Assembly: GCF_947260015.1 (NCBI RefSeq)
Contig: NZ_CAMYOM010000027.1
Coordinates: 1 to 62,989, forward strand
DNA length: 62,989 nucleotides
Origin: an uncultured Eudoraea sp.
GTDB lineage: Bacteria > Bacteroidota > Bacteroidia > Flavobacteriales > Flavobacteriaceae
Reading direction: 5' to 3'
Under the pieces are notes generated by a model, which was given only the letters and a program-made list of their open reading frames with translations, made no database searches and had not been told where the DNA came from. Positions within the stretch are counted from its first letter, which is position 1; each line of letters opens with the position of its first letter. The translations under genes and the position numbers were made by a program. Of the stretch, positions 28,344 to 37,076 are shown one piece after another.

Positions 28344-29996
28344 ATGACATCAGCTTTCGGATTTTGGGATTATTTTATTTTTATTGCATATGCCTTCCTA
28401 ATTTTAGGGGTTGGCCTGTGGGTATCCAGAGATAAAAAAGGGCATCAGAAGAATGCCGAAGATTATTTCCTTGCCAGTAAATCTCTGCCCTGGTGGGCCA
28501 TTGGTGCCTCCCTGATCGCCGCCAATATTTCTGCCGAACAATTTATCGGGATGTCCGGTTCAGGATTTGCGGTAGGATTAGCCATAGCATCCTATGAATG
28601 GATGGCGGCAATAACTTTACTTATCGTCGGTAAATTTTTCCTGCCAATTTTTATTGAAAAAGGTCTTTATACGATCCCGGAGTTTGTAGAGCAACGCTTT
28701 TCCACTACTCTAAAAACTATTTTAGCTGTATTTTGGATTGCACTTTACGTTTTTGTAAACCTGGCTTCTGTTTTGTATTTAGGTTCACTTGCATTAGAAA
28801 CAATTATGGGGATTCCTATGGTTTATGGTGTAATTGGACTGTCATTATTCGCTTCAGCATATTCCCTTTACGGAGGTCTTTCTGCCGTTGCCTGGACAGA
28901 TGTGATTCAGGTTATTTTTCTGGTTTTCGGAGGTTTGGTAACGTCGTATTTAGCGCTGAATACAGTCTCGGACGGGCAGGGAGTTCTGGAAGGTCTCAAA
29001 ATAGTTTACGAAACTGTCCCTGAGAAATTTGTCATGATACTGGATAAGTCCAATCCGGAATATGCTAATTTACCTGGATTGGGGGTACTGGTTGGTGGTA
29101 TGTGGGTGGCTAACTTGTATTATTGGGGTTTTAACCAATATATCATTCAAAGAACATTGGCCGCTAAGTCTTTAAGAGAAGCTCAAAAAGGAATTATTCT
29201 GGCTGCTTTTTTAAAAATAGTAATTCCGGTTATTGTGGTTTTACCAGGCATTGCAGCATATGTAATGATCCATGATGCTGAGATTATGAATCGCCTTGGA
29301 GAAGTCGGGCAGCAAAATCTACCTTCCCTTGAACAAGCAGATAAGGCTTATCCGTGGCTATTACAATTTTTACCAACCGGGCTAAAAGGAGTCGCTTTTG
29401 CGGCCTTGGCAGCTGCAATTGTATCTTCCCTGGCGTCTATGTTAAATTCTACATCGACCATTTTTACTATGGATATTTATAAGCAATATATTAATCCAAA
29501 TGCCTCTGACAAGAAAACAGTGAATGTAGGTCGTCTTTCAGCGGCCGCTGCGCTTGTTATTGCTTGTATAATGGCGCCATTATTGGGAGGAATAGACCAG
29601 GCATTCCAGTTTATACAGGAATGGACAGGATTGGTAAGTCCCGGAATTTTGGCCGTATTTATGTTGGGCCTATTCTGGAAGAAAACAACCAATAAAGCCG
29701 CTATCGTGGGTGCATTGGTATCTATACCTATAGCTTTTTATTTCAAAGTAGCCCCCAGCGGTTGGTCTGATAGTTCTATTTTTGCGGATGTCCCGTTTCT
29801 GGACCAGATGGGATACACAGCGCTGCTTACCATGTTGGTAATAGTGTTTGTCAGTCTTAATCAAAATAAAGGCGGGGATGATCCAAAAGGCATTCCGCTT
29901 GCAAAAGGTCTGTTTAATACCAGTGCGAAATTCAATGTTGGGGCCTTTGCGGCAATGATCATTATCGCTACTATTTATGCCCTCTTCTGGAATTAA
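28344..29996 (+). CDS. Sodium/solute symporter family (SGLT-like) sugar transporter
   Basis: A 550-residue, roughly 14-helix inner-membrane symporter of the SSS family, which couples sodium influx to sugar uptake. Typical blocks are GLWVSRDKKGHQKNAEDYFLASKSLPWWAIGAS, ISAEQFIGMSGSGFAVGLAI, YSLYGGLSAVAWTDVIQ (sugar-transporter subfamily) and FAALAAAIVSSLASMLNSTSTIF. It follows xylA by 109 bases and is likely the xylose (or glucose) uptake step of the xylB-xylA operon. It looks intact, so the broken xylA leaves an importer and kinase without the isomerase between them. Confidence 0.9.
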   Translation: MTSAFGFWDYFIFIAYAFLILGVGLWVSRDKKGHQKNAEDYFLASKSLPWWAIGASLIAANISAEQFIGMSGSGFAVGLAIASYEWMAAITLLIVGKFFLPIFIEKGLYTIPEFVEQRFSTTLKTILAVFWIALYVFVNLASVLYLGSLALETIMGIPMVYGVIGLSLFASAYSLYGGLSAVAWTDVIQVIFLVFGGLVTSYLALNTVSDGQGVLEGLKIVYETVPEKFVMILDKSNPEYANLPGLGVLVGGMWVANLYYWGFNQYIIQRTLAAKSLREAQKGIILAAFLKIVIPVIVVLPGIAAYVMIHDAEIMNRLGEVGQQNLPSLEQADKAYPWLLQFLPTGLKGVAFAALAAAIVSSLASMLNSTSTIFTMDIYKQYINPNASDKKTVNVGRLSAAAALVIACIMAPLLGGIDQAFQFIQEWTGLVSPGILAVFMLGLFWKKTTNKAAIVGALVSIPIAFYFKVAPSGWSDSSIFADVPFLDQMGYTALLTMLVIVFVSLNQNKGGDDPKGIPLAKGLFNTSAKFNVGAFAAMIIIATIYALFWN

Positions 29997-30029
29997 TTCT
30001 TGTTTGTAATTAAAAATAATTAATATGAT

Positions 30030-30055
30030 GGGTTGATTAAATTCAACCCTTTATT
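30030..30055 (+). terminator. Probable terminator after the symporter gene
   Basis: GGGTTGA (30030-30036) and TCAACCC (30043-30049) form a seven-base stem with a six-base loop followed by TTTATTTATT. The stem is short, so the call is moderate. The stretch 30056-30251 holds one further perfect 8-base dyad (ATCCTTAA at 30194-30201 and TTAAGGAT at 30213-30220) without a T-run and nothing else I can name. Confidence 0.5.
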
Positions 30056-30251
30056 TATTCCCCAACTTACCTTTGAATATTAAGTAAACCTGGACTACAT
30101 TTCAATTTCTGATATTATGCTTAGGATAGAGATCAACTAAAACATTTGCCTCCTGCTTCTCCTGTCTCTGAAGTATATTTTATAATTATTGACATCCTTA
30201 ATTTAGATGGTTTTAAGGATATGTTAATTGTTGAGTGCAATCATGAAATTA

Positions 30252-30276
30252 GCACCCGATTGGATTGGACGGGTGC
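30252..30276. promoter_or_regulatory. Inverted repeat straddling a -33 element (candidate operator)
   Basis: GCACCCG (30252-30258) and CGGGTGC (30270-30276) are perfect 7-base GC-rich inverted arms in an AT-rich region, spaced by 11 bases that include the -33 TTG (30265-30267) of the promoter listed next. A protein bound here would cover the -33 region. The arms could also form an RNA or DNA hairpin, but they lie upstream of the predicted transcript start, which favours an operator. Confidence 0.5.
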
Positions 30277-30295
30277 ACAACATGGTGTAATTTTG
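30265..30295 (+). promoter_or_regulatory. Bacteroidota promoter of the UnbV/haloperoxidase operon
   Basis: TTG at 30265-30267, a 20-base spacer, then TAATTTTG at 30288-30295, a perfect -7 (TAnnTTTG) followed by CA. Transcription should start near 30301, giving a leader of about 160 bases before the ATG at 30464. This is the best-formed promoter in the window, with both elements at correct spacing. Confidence 0.7.
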
Positions 30296-30463
30296 CAAAA
30301 TGATTAAAAAGATGGTTTTGTGGAGGTTAGGAAACAGAATTTTGATATTGCCGGTCTGGCAAAAGATCTTAGAAATAAAATTATAGCTGGAAGCGACAAC
30401 TGCAACATAGCCATTAATAATGATTCTACAATTAATTTGACAAAAAACAACCAGCATATAAAA

Positions 30464-33400
30464 ATGATAATATCAGGATTAAAAAGAATTGCAGGTCTTA
30501 TACTTTTACTTGCAATTACGATATCGTGTAATTCAGAAAAAGAAAGTTTTAAGGAAATTAAGAATGCCCATCCTACCCTCTTTACGCTGCTGCCTTCTTC
30601 ACATACCGGTATAGACTTCCTTAACAAAGTTGAAAACCAAAAAAACTTCAACATTTTTAAGTATAGAAATTTCTACAATGGTGGCGGAGTGGCCATAGGA
30701 GATATAAACAATGATGGATTGACCGATATTTATATGACAGGAAATATGGTCTCCAACAAACTTTACCTCAATAAGGGTGGATTAAAATTTGAAGACATCT
30801 CTGAAAAAGCAGGCGTAAAAGGATCTAAGCCCTGGTCTACAGGAGTTGTTATGGTTGATATTAACCAGGATGGATTACTTGATATTTATGTAAGTAACGC
30901 GGGTAATATGAAGGGAAATAACCATGATAATGACCTCTATATAAACAACGGTGACCTGACTTTTACAGAAAAAGCAGCTGAATATAACCTGGCCAAAACC
31001 GGCTTTTCTACCCAGGCATCTTTTTTTGATTACGATAAAGATGGCGATCTGGACGCATATATCCTTAACAATAGCAACATCCCTGTAAGTAGTTTGGGAT
31101 ATGCAGAACAAAGAGATATTAGGGCTCAGGATTGGGAGGGCATCCCGGATATTTTTAAGGGTGTCGGCGACATGCTTTTGCGGAATGATAATGGAAAATT
31201 TGTGGATGTTAGTGAAGATGCCGGGATCTATGGCAGCCTGATTGGATTTGGACTAGGGGTTATGATTACTGACATCAATAAAGACCTCTATCCGGATATC
31301 TATATATCTAACGACTTTTACGAACGGGACTATCTTTACATCAACAACCAGGATGGCACCTTTAAAGAAGATATAAAGAACTGGACTTCCCATCTCTCCT
31401 TATCTGCAATGGGAATTGATATTTCAGATATTAATAACGACGGTAATGCAGATATTTTTATTACAGATATGCTTCCGGAACCCGATCAAAGGGTAAAATC
31501 GATTATGGAATTTGAAGGTTACAATGTTTATAAATTAAAACAAAGCAAGGACTTTTACCAACAATACATTCAAAACACTTTACAGCTAAATAACGGAAAT
31601 GGATCGTTTTCAGAAATAGCCTATTTCAGCGGAGTTGAAGCAACAGATTGGAGCTGGGCAGGACTTCTTTTTGATATGGATAATGACGGGCTCAGAGATA
31701 TTTATATTACAAACGGTATTAATCACGATCTTACGGATCTTGACTTTATCGATTTTTTTGCCAATGAAATCATTCAGAATATGGTGCTTACAGGCAAGAA
31801 AGAGTCTATAGATTCCATTATCAATAAAATGCCCGTAAGACCTCAGCCAAATTACGCGTATAGAAACAATGGAGATCTTACATTTTCAAATGCCAACAAA
31901 GATTGGGGGTTTGAAATACCCAGTTTATCAAATGGTGCTGCCTATGGAGACCTAGATAATGACGGGGATCTGGATATTGTAGTTAATAATGTTAATATGG
32001 AGTCCTTTGTTTATGAAAATAATGCTACTTCACTCACGGAAAACAACTATATAAAACTTGGGTTCGAAGGTCAAAAAGAAAATAAATTTGCCGTTGGAAC
32101 TACAGTGATGCTTTACAATGACAAAAATGTTATCCTCCAGGAATTAGTGCCTTCCCGGGGTTTTCAATCTTCCATGGATCACGTAATGACCATAGGATTA
32201 GGTAAATATAAAACCATTGATTCTATTAGAATTATTTGGCCGGATGATAAAACAGTAAAGTTAGAAAAGGTTGCTGTTAATCAATTCCTCACCTTTAAAC
32301 ATTCTGACGCCAGAGAGGTTTACATTCCTTTAATTAAAGAGAAGAAGCCTTCGTTATTAAAAGAAATTCAAAACAATCAACTTATTGCCCATAAAGAGAA
32401 TGTTTATAATGATTTTGATTACGAGGGACTTATTTATATGCAACTCTCTCAGGAAGGACCGGCATTGGCTGTAGGTGATATCGATGGTGATGGCAACGAG
32501 GATGTCTTTATTGGAGGGGCTAAAAACCAATCCGGGATTGTCTACAAACATAGTGGAAACGGGACGTTAAGCGTTACAAATCAAAACTCGCTGGAAAAAG
32601 ATTCCGAATATGAAGATACTGCAGCAGCTTTTTTTGATGCTGACGGAGATTTAGATTTAGATCTAATTGTAGGTTCAGGCGGCAATCAGGTTGGGGAAGA
32701 AAAAAACTATGTGGCCCGTCTATATTTAAACAACGGCAATGGGTCTTTTGTAAAGTCAGCGGAAAGACTTCCTTCGACCTTCACGAATATTTCAACCATA
32801 GCGCCTTCAGACTATGACAATGACGGTGATACAGATCTTTTTATAGGTTCCAGAAGTATAGTAGGTACTTATGGAATTGATCCTAAACATTTGTTATTGG
32901 AGAATAAGGGTGATGGTACTTTTGAAAATGTAACGGAAAGAAATGCCTATGACCTTAAAGATGCCGGAATGATTACAGACGCAATTTGGGCAGATATAGA
33001 TGGGGATTCAAAAAAAGACCTGATAACTGTTTCGGATTGGGGGACGCCAAAAATCTTTAAAAATTCGGGCAGACAATTGTCTTTCCAAAATTCGGCCCTT
33101 GATAGTCTGCCCGGATGGTGGAATGTTGTGGAAGCGGTGGATTTAGATAAAGACGGAGATAACGATCTGATCTTAGGCAACCAGGGAAGTAACCTGCACT
33201 ATAAGCCCGGTATAGATAGTCCAATGAAAATGTGGATTAATGATTTTGATGACAATGGTACAATTGAACAAATAGTAACCCAGAATATTGATGGCAAGGA
33301 TTATCCTCACCATCAGAAAAAGGACTTAACCACTCAAATGGTTGCATTAAAAAAGCAAAACCTAAAGGCCTCAGAATATTCCACAAAGACCATTGAGGAA

Positions 33401-33823
33401 TTATTTCCTGCAGAAATTTTTGGGAACTCAATCATGAAAAAAGCGGCCATCTCAGAATCCATAATTGCCGTTAATGAAGGCGATGGTAATTTTTCTGTTA
33501 TAAAGCTACCTTCCAGAAGTCAATTGTCGTGTATTTGCGGTATTAGCTGTGCCGATGTGAATAGTGATGGGAATTTAGACTTAATCCTGGGAGGTAACAA
33601 TTTTGAATTTAAACCTCAGTATTCAAGATTGGATGCTAATTATGGTAATGTTCTGCTTGGTGATGGAGCTTTAGGCTTTGAATGGCAGGACTATGATACC
33701 AGTGGTTTTTTTATAAGAGACGAGATTAAACAATTGAAGCAGTTTAAAGATAAAACAGGAAAGACCTATTTGATAGTTGCTATCAATGAGAATAAACCTA
33801 AGATATTTGCGATCGATGAATAA
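30464..33823 (+). CDS. Giant FG-GAP/VCBS-repeat lipoprotein with UnbV/ASPIC-type domain (CRTAC1-like), copy 1
   Basis: About 1119 residues. A GTG-started frame extends upstream to 30320, but the ATG at 30464 opens a proper lipoprotein signal (MIISGLKRIAGLILLLAI then TISC), so I choose it. The protein is built from many FG-GAP/VCBS repeats with calcium-binding loops (DINNDGLTDIY, DINQDGLLDIY, DYDKDGDLDAY, DLDNDGDLDIV), consistent with one or two seven-bladed propellers. A UnbV/ASPIC-type segment lies near residues 525-625 (GTTVMLYND, PSRGFQSSMDHVMTIGLG, IIWPDDKTV). It is probably surface-exposed and calcium-stabilised. Function is unknown; the family is common in marine Bacteroidota, often near SusCD loci. 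It overlaps its paralogue downstream by eight bases. Confidence 0.85.
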   Translation: MIISGLKRIAGLILLLAITISCNSEKESFKEIKNAHPTLFTLLPSSHTGIDFLNKVENQKNFNIFKYRNFYNGGGVAIGDINNDGLTDIYMTGNMVSNKLYLNKGGLKFEDISEKAGVKGSKPWSTGVVMVDINQDGLLDIYVSNAGNMKGNNHDNDLYINNGDLTFTEKAAEYNLAKTGFSTQASFFDYDKDGDLDAYILNNSNIPVSSLGYAEQRDIRAQDWEGIPDIFKGVGDMLLRNDNGKFVDVSEDAGIYGSLIGFGLGVMITDINKDLYPDIYISNDFYERDYLYINNQDGTFKEDIKNWTSHLSLSAMGIDISDINNDGNADIFITDMLPEPDQRVKSIMEFEGYNVYKLKQSKDFYQQYIQNTLQLNNGNGSFSEIAYFSGVEATDWSWAGLLFDMDNDGLRDIYITNGINHDLTDLDFIDFFANEIIQNMVLTGKKESIDSIINKMPVRPQPNYAYRNNGDLTFSNANKDWGFEIPSLSNGAAYGDLDNDGDLDIVVNNVNMESFVYENNATSLTENNYIKLGFEGQKENKFAVGTTVMLYNDKNVILQELVPSRGFQSSMDHVMTIGLGKYKTIDSIRIIWPDDKTVKLEKVAVNQFLTFKHSDAREVYIPLIKEKKPSLLKEIQNNQLIAHKENVYNDFDYEGLIYMQLSQEGPALAVGDIDGDGNEDVFIGGAKNQSGIVYKHSGNGTLSVTNQNSLEKDSEYEDTAAAFFDADGDLDLDLIVGSGGNQVGEEKNYVARLYLNNGNGSFVKSAERLPSTFTNISTIAPSDYDNDGDTDLFIGSRSIVGTYGIDPKHLLLENKGDGTFENVTERNAYDLKDAGMITDAIWADIDGDSKKDLITVSDWGTPKIFKNSGRQLSFQNSALDSLPGWWNVVEAVDLDKDGDNDLILGNQGSNLHYKPGIDSPMKMWINDFDDNGTIEQIVTQNIDGKDYPHHQKKDLTTQMVALKKQNLKASEYSTKTIEELFPAEIFGNSIMKKAAISESIIAVNEGDGNFSVIKLPSRSQLSCICGISCADVNSDGNLDLILGGNNFEFKPQYSRLDANYGNVLLGDGALGFEWQDYDTSGFFIRDEIKQLKQFKDKTGKTYLIVAINENKPKIFAIDE

Positions 33824-36800
33824 ATACCTCCTGGGAATTATTGTGGTCTCTTTATCATTAAGCTGTGGCCCGAAAGAAGGGGAACTTTTTAAAAATCCAC
33901 CTCCCAAAGAAACGGCTATAACTTTTGAAAACACATTAACAGAAACGGATGATCTCAATATATTAGATTATCTGTATTTCTATAATGGAGGTGGTGTTGC
34001 TGTAGGAGATATTAACAACGACGGCCTTGTTGACATATATTTCTCCGGAAATATGGTTAAGAACAAACTATATCTGAACAAAGGAGGGCTCAAATTTGAA
34101 GATATTACAGAACTTGCCCATGTAGAGGGTAATAGCAGTTGGAATACGGGAACTATAATGGGTGATGTTAATGGTGACGGGCTATTGGATATCTATGTAT
34201 GCGCAATGGTTGGAATTAACGGTTTTAAAGGTTACAATGAACTTTTTATTAATCAGGGAGATAAAACTTTTGTGGAAAGTGCTGAGGCATATGGTCTGGA
34301 TTTTGACTCCTACAGTTCTTCAGCCGCTTTTTTAGACTATGATCTTGATGGCGATCTGGATATCTACATTTTAAACCAGGCTGTACATACACCAGAATCT
34401 TTTGGTAAGGCAGACCTTCGTTATAAAAGAAATTACCAGACCGGAGACAAGTTGCTTCGAAACGAGAATGGAAAATTCCTTGATGTTAGTGAAGAGGCTG
34501 GCATCTATGGAGGTGTTAATGGATATGGATTAAGCATAGCTATATCGGATTTTAATCAGGATGGTTACCCCGATATATACATTGGAAATGATTTTCATGA
34601 AGATGATTACTATTACTTAAACAATGGAGACGGAACGTTCACCGAAAACATAAAGAAGTATTTCGGGCATACTACCAGATTTTCTATGGGGAGTGATGTT
34701 GCAGACATTAACCATGATGGATGGCCTGATATTCTTTCCTTAGATATGCTGCCTGAAGATGAAACCGTTCTTAAATCTTCGGAAGGTGATGACAATATTC
34801 AAACCCAGAAGTTAAGAACAAAAAGATATGGTTACCACTACCAGTTCACCAGGAACATGCTGCAATTAAATCGCCCTGGAAGTAGCTTCGCAGAAATAGC
34901 ATTATATAGTGGTATTGCTGCCACAGACTGGAGTTGGAGCGGTCTATTTGGAGATTATGACCAGGATGGTGAACAAGACTTATTTATAGCCAACGGTATC
35001 CCAAAACGTCCTAATGATCTTGATTTTATAAACTTTGTCTCCAGTGATCAGATCAAAACTAAGATTAATAATACGAAACTGGTAGACCAACAGGCCCTTA
35101 ATATGATGCCTTCGGGGAATGTCCATAATTATGTATTCAGAGGATCATCAGACCTCTTATTCGAAGATAAATCAGGGTCATGGATTATTAACGACACACT
35201 TATTTCCGGGGCTACTGCGGTAGCAGACTTAGATAATGACGGCGATCTGGATCTTGTTACCAATAATATAAATAGCCCTGCCAGTATATATATCAATAAA
35301 ACCAATGGGAAAAACAATTACCTCAAAATTAAATTAAAATATTCGCCTCCCAACCCATTTGGAATTGGAACCAAAGTGTTCTCATATCACAATGGTGTTT
35401 TGCAGTATAAGGAATTATATCCCGTAAGGGGTTTTCAATCATCTTCGGAACCTATAATCCATTTTGGATACGGTAAAACCGCAAAGATAGATTCTCTAAA
35501 AATAGTCTGGCCTGATGGGCAATTTCAGAATGTAAAAAACGTAAATACAAATCAAACAATAATCATTTCACCTGAAAACACCATGCCTTTTGATTATGGA
35601 TCGCTTCAGCCTTCGAAGCTCAGAATCTTCAGAGAGGTAGAAGATAATCTCGGAATCAACTTTACACATAAGGAAGATAATTATGTAGATTTTAACCGAC
35701 AAAAACTTATCCCATATCAAATATCCGATAGGGGCCCCGCAACAGCAATTGGTGACATTAACAATGATGGTAAAGCCGATATTTTCTTTGGAGGCTCCAA
35801 ATTTATACCTTCCAGGATCTTTTTTCAGACAGACTCTTTGTATGTAGAAAAAGGCATCCCTGAAATTCAAAGAGATAGCATAAAAGAAGATGTTACAGCT
35901 GTTATTGCCGATTTTACAGGTAATGGAAAAACTGATCTGATCCTGGGTTCCGGCGGAGCAGATTTCTACAATAAAATGGTCCCTTTACTGGACAGTTATT
36001 ATGTTCAGAAAGATACCGTTTTTGAACAAGCCTTGCTACCTGAATATTTTGAGAATGCTTCAGTGATTAAAGCAAATGACTTTGATAGTGATGGGGATCT
36101 TGACATTTTTGTTGGCAACCAGGCCATATCCAATGACTTTGGTAAAATGCCAAATTCCTTTTTGCTAAAAAACAACAATGGCCAATTCACCATTGTAAAA
36201 AATAAGGATCTGCAAAATGCGGGGATGATTACCGATGCTATATGGGAAGATTTTGACGGGGATGGAATCCAGGATCTGATTGTAGTAGGTGAATGGATGT
36301 CACCCAAATTCTTTGCCAATATCAATGGTGTTCTTGTTGAAAAGAAAAATTTAGACAGGGAAATAAATGGCCTGTGGCAAAGTGTAACGGCTTTTGATAT
36401 TGATAAGGATGGTGACAAAGATTATCTATTAGGAAATTGGGGAGTAAATAATAAATTCAGAGCATCCGAAGACTTGCCCTTAAAGATGTTTTATTCAGAT
36501 TTTGATGGAAATGGCAGTACGGAAACTATTGTCGCTATTCCTAAAAACGGAAAATACTTTCCACTTGAAGGATTAGATGGTATTGCAGGACAATTAGTGG
36601 AGTTGCGCAAAAAATTTACTAATTATAGCGATTTTGCCGGCAAAACCATTGAGCAGATATTGGATAAAAAAACATTGGATAACTCAATTGTTTTAGAAGT
36701 ATCTGAATTGAGATCAGGATATCTGGAGAATAATAATGGCAAATTTACTTTTGTGGCATTTGAGAATGAATTACAATTGGCACCCATAATGGATTTTCTT

Positions 36801-37076
36801 GCCTACGATTTTGATCAGGATGGTTCTGAAGAAGTTATAGCAGCAGGGAATTATTTTGGGGTTAAACCCTATCATGGACGTTTTGGTTCTTTTCCCGGTG
36901 CTATGATAAAAAGCAAAAATGACGTAATTTTGGGGCATAAAATGGGACTGGATCTTTCTCAGAAATCAACACGTCATCTTGATATAATTAAATTAAACAA
37001 CCAACCTTATTTACTGGTAACCTTCAATAACGAGAAAGCCCGCGTTTATGAATTAATAAAACAAAACTCAAAATGA
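33816..37076 (+). CDS. Giant FG-GAP/VCBS-repeat lipoprotein with UnbV/ASPIC-type domain (CRTAC1-like), copy 2
   Basis: About 1086 residues, a diverged paralogue of the gene upstream with the same layout. I place the start at the ATG at 33816, which opens a lipoprotein signal (MNKYLLGIIVVSLSLSCG) and overlaps the upstream stop by eight bases; an earlier in-frame ATG at 33777 would add 13 residues before the signal. Repeats again carry DxDxDG loops (DINNDGLVDIY, DVNGDGLLDIY, DYDLDGDLDIY, DFDGDGIQDLI). The UnbV/ASPIC-type block is at GIGTKVFSYHNG, PVRGFQSSSEPIIHFGYG, KIVWPDGQ. Both copies share the FYNGGGVA(I/V)GDINNDGL opening, so they arose by duplication and probably form a pair. Role unknown. 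Confidence 0.84.
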   Translation: MNKYLLGIIVVSLSLSCGPKEGELFKNPPPKETAITFENTLTETDDLNILDYLYFYNGGGVAVGDINNDGLVDIYFSGNMVKNKLYLNKGGLKFEDITELAHVEGNSSWNTGTIMGDVNGDGLLDIYVCAMVGINGFKGYNELFINQGDKTFVESAEAYGLDFDSYSSSAAFLDYDLDGDLDIYILNQAVHTPESFGKADLRYKRNYQTGDKLLRNENGKFLDVSEEAGIYGGVNGYGLSIAISDFNQDGYPDIYIGNDFHEDDYYYLNNGDGTFTENIKKYFGHTTRFSMGSDVADINHDGWPDILSLDMLPEDETVLKSSEGDDNIQTQKLRTKRYGYHYQFTRNMLQLNRPGSSFAEIALYSGIAATDWSWSGLFGDYDQDGEQDLFIANGIPKRPNDLDFINFVSSDQIKTKINNTKLVDQQALNMMPSGNVHNYVFRGSSDLLFEDKSGSWIINDTLISGATAVADLDNDGDLDLVTNNINSPASIYINKTNGKNNYLKIKLKYSPPNPFGIGTKVFSYHNGVLQYKELYPVRGFQSSSEPIIHFGYGKTAKIDSLKIVWPDGQFQNVKNVNTNQTIIISPENTMPFDYGSLQPSKLRIFREVEDNLGINFTHKEDNYVDFNRQKLIPYQISDRGPATAIGDINNDGKADIFFGGSKFIPSRIFFQTDSLYVEKGIPEIQRDSIKEDVTAVIADFTGNGKTDLILGSGGADFYNKMVPLLDSYYVQKDTVFEQALLPEYFENASVIKANDFDSDGDLDIFVGNQAISNDFGKMPNSFLLKNNNGQFTIVKNKDLQNAGMITDAIWEDFDGDGIQDLIVVGEWMSPKFFANINGVLVEKKNLDREINGLWQSVTAFDIDKDGDKDYLLGNWGVNNKFRASEDLPLKMFYSDFDGNGSTETIVAIPKNGKYFPLEGLDGIAGQLVELRKKFTNYSDFAGKTIEQILDKKTLDNSIVLEVSELRSGYLENNNGKFTFVAFENELQLAPIMDFLAYDFDQDGSEEVIAAGNYFGVKPYHGRFGSFPGAMIKSKNDVILGHKMGLDLSQKSTRHLDIIKLNNQPYLLVTFNNEKARVYELIKQNSK

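Noticed and set aside
30194-30220. Perfect 8-base dyad ATCCTTAA/TTAAGGAT as a terminator
   Set aside because: AT-rich stem and no following T-run; it may be a minor regulatory dyad but there is no further support.
30320-30463. N-terminal extension of the first UnbV protein from a GTG start
   Set aside because: It would place about 48 polar residues before a clear lipoprotein signal peptide, which would block export. The ATG at 30464 is preferred.
35568-36418. Antisense reading frames of 100 and 137 residues opposite the second UnbV gene
   Set aside because: The repetitive DxDxDG codons create long open antisense frames; the translations are repetitive Ser/Ile strings.
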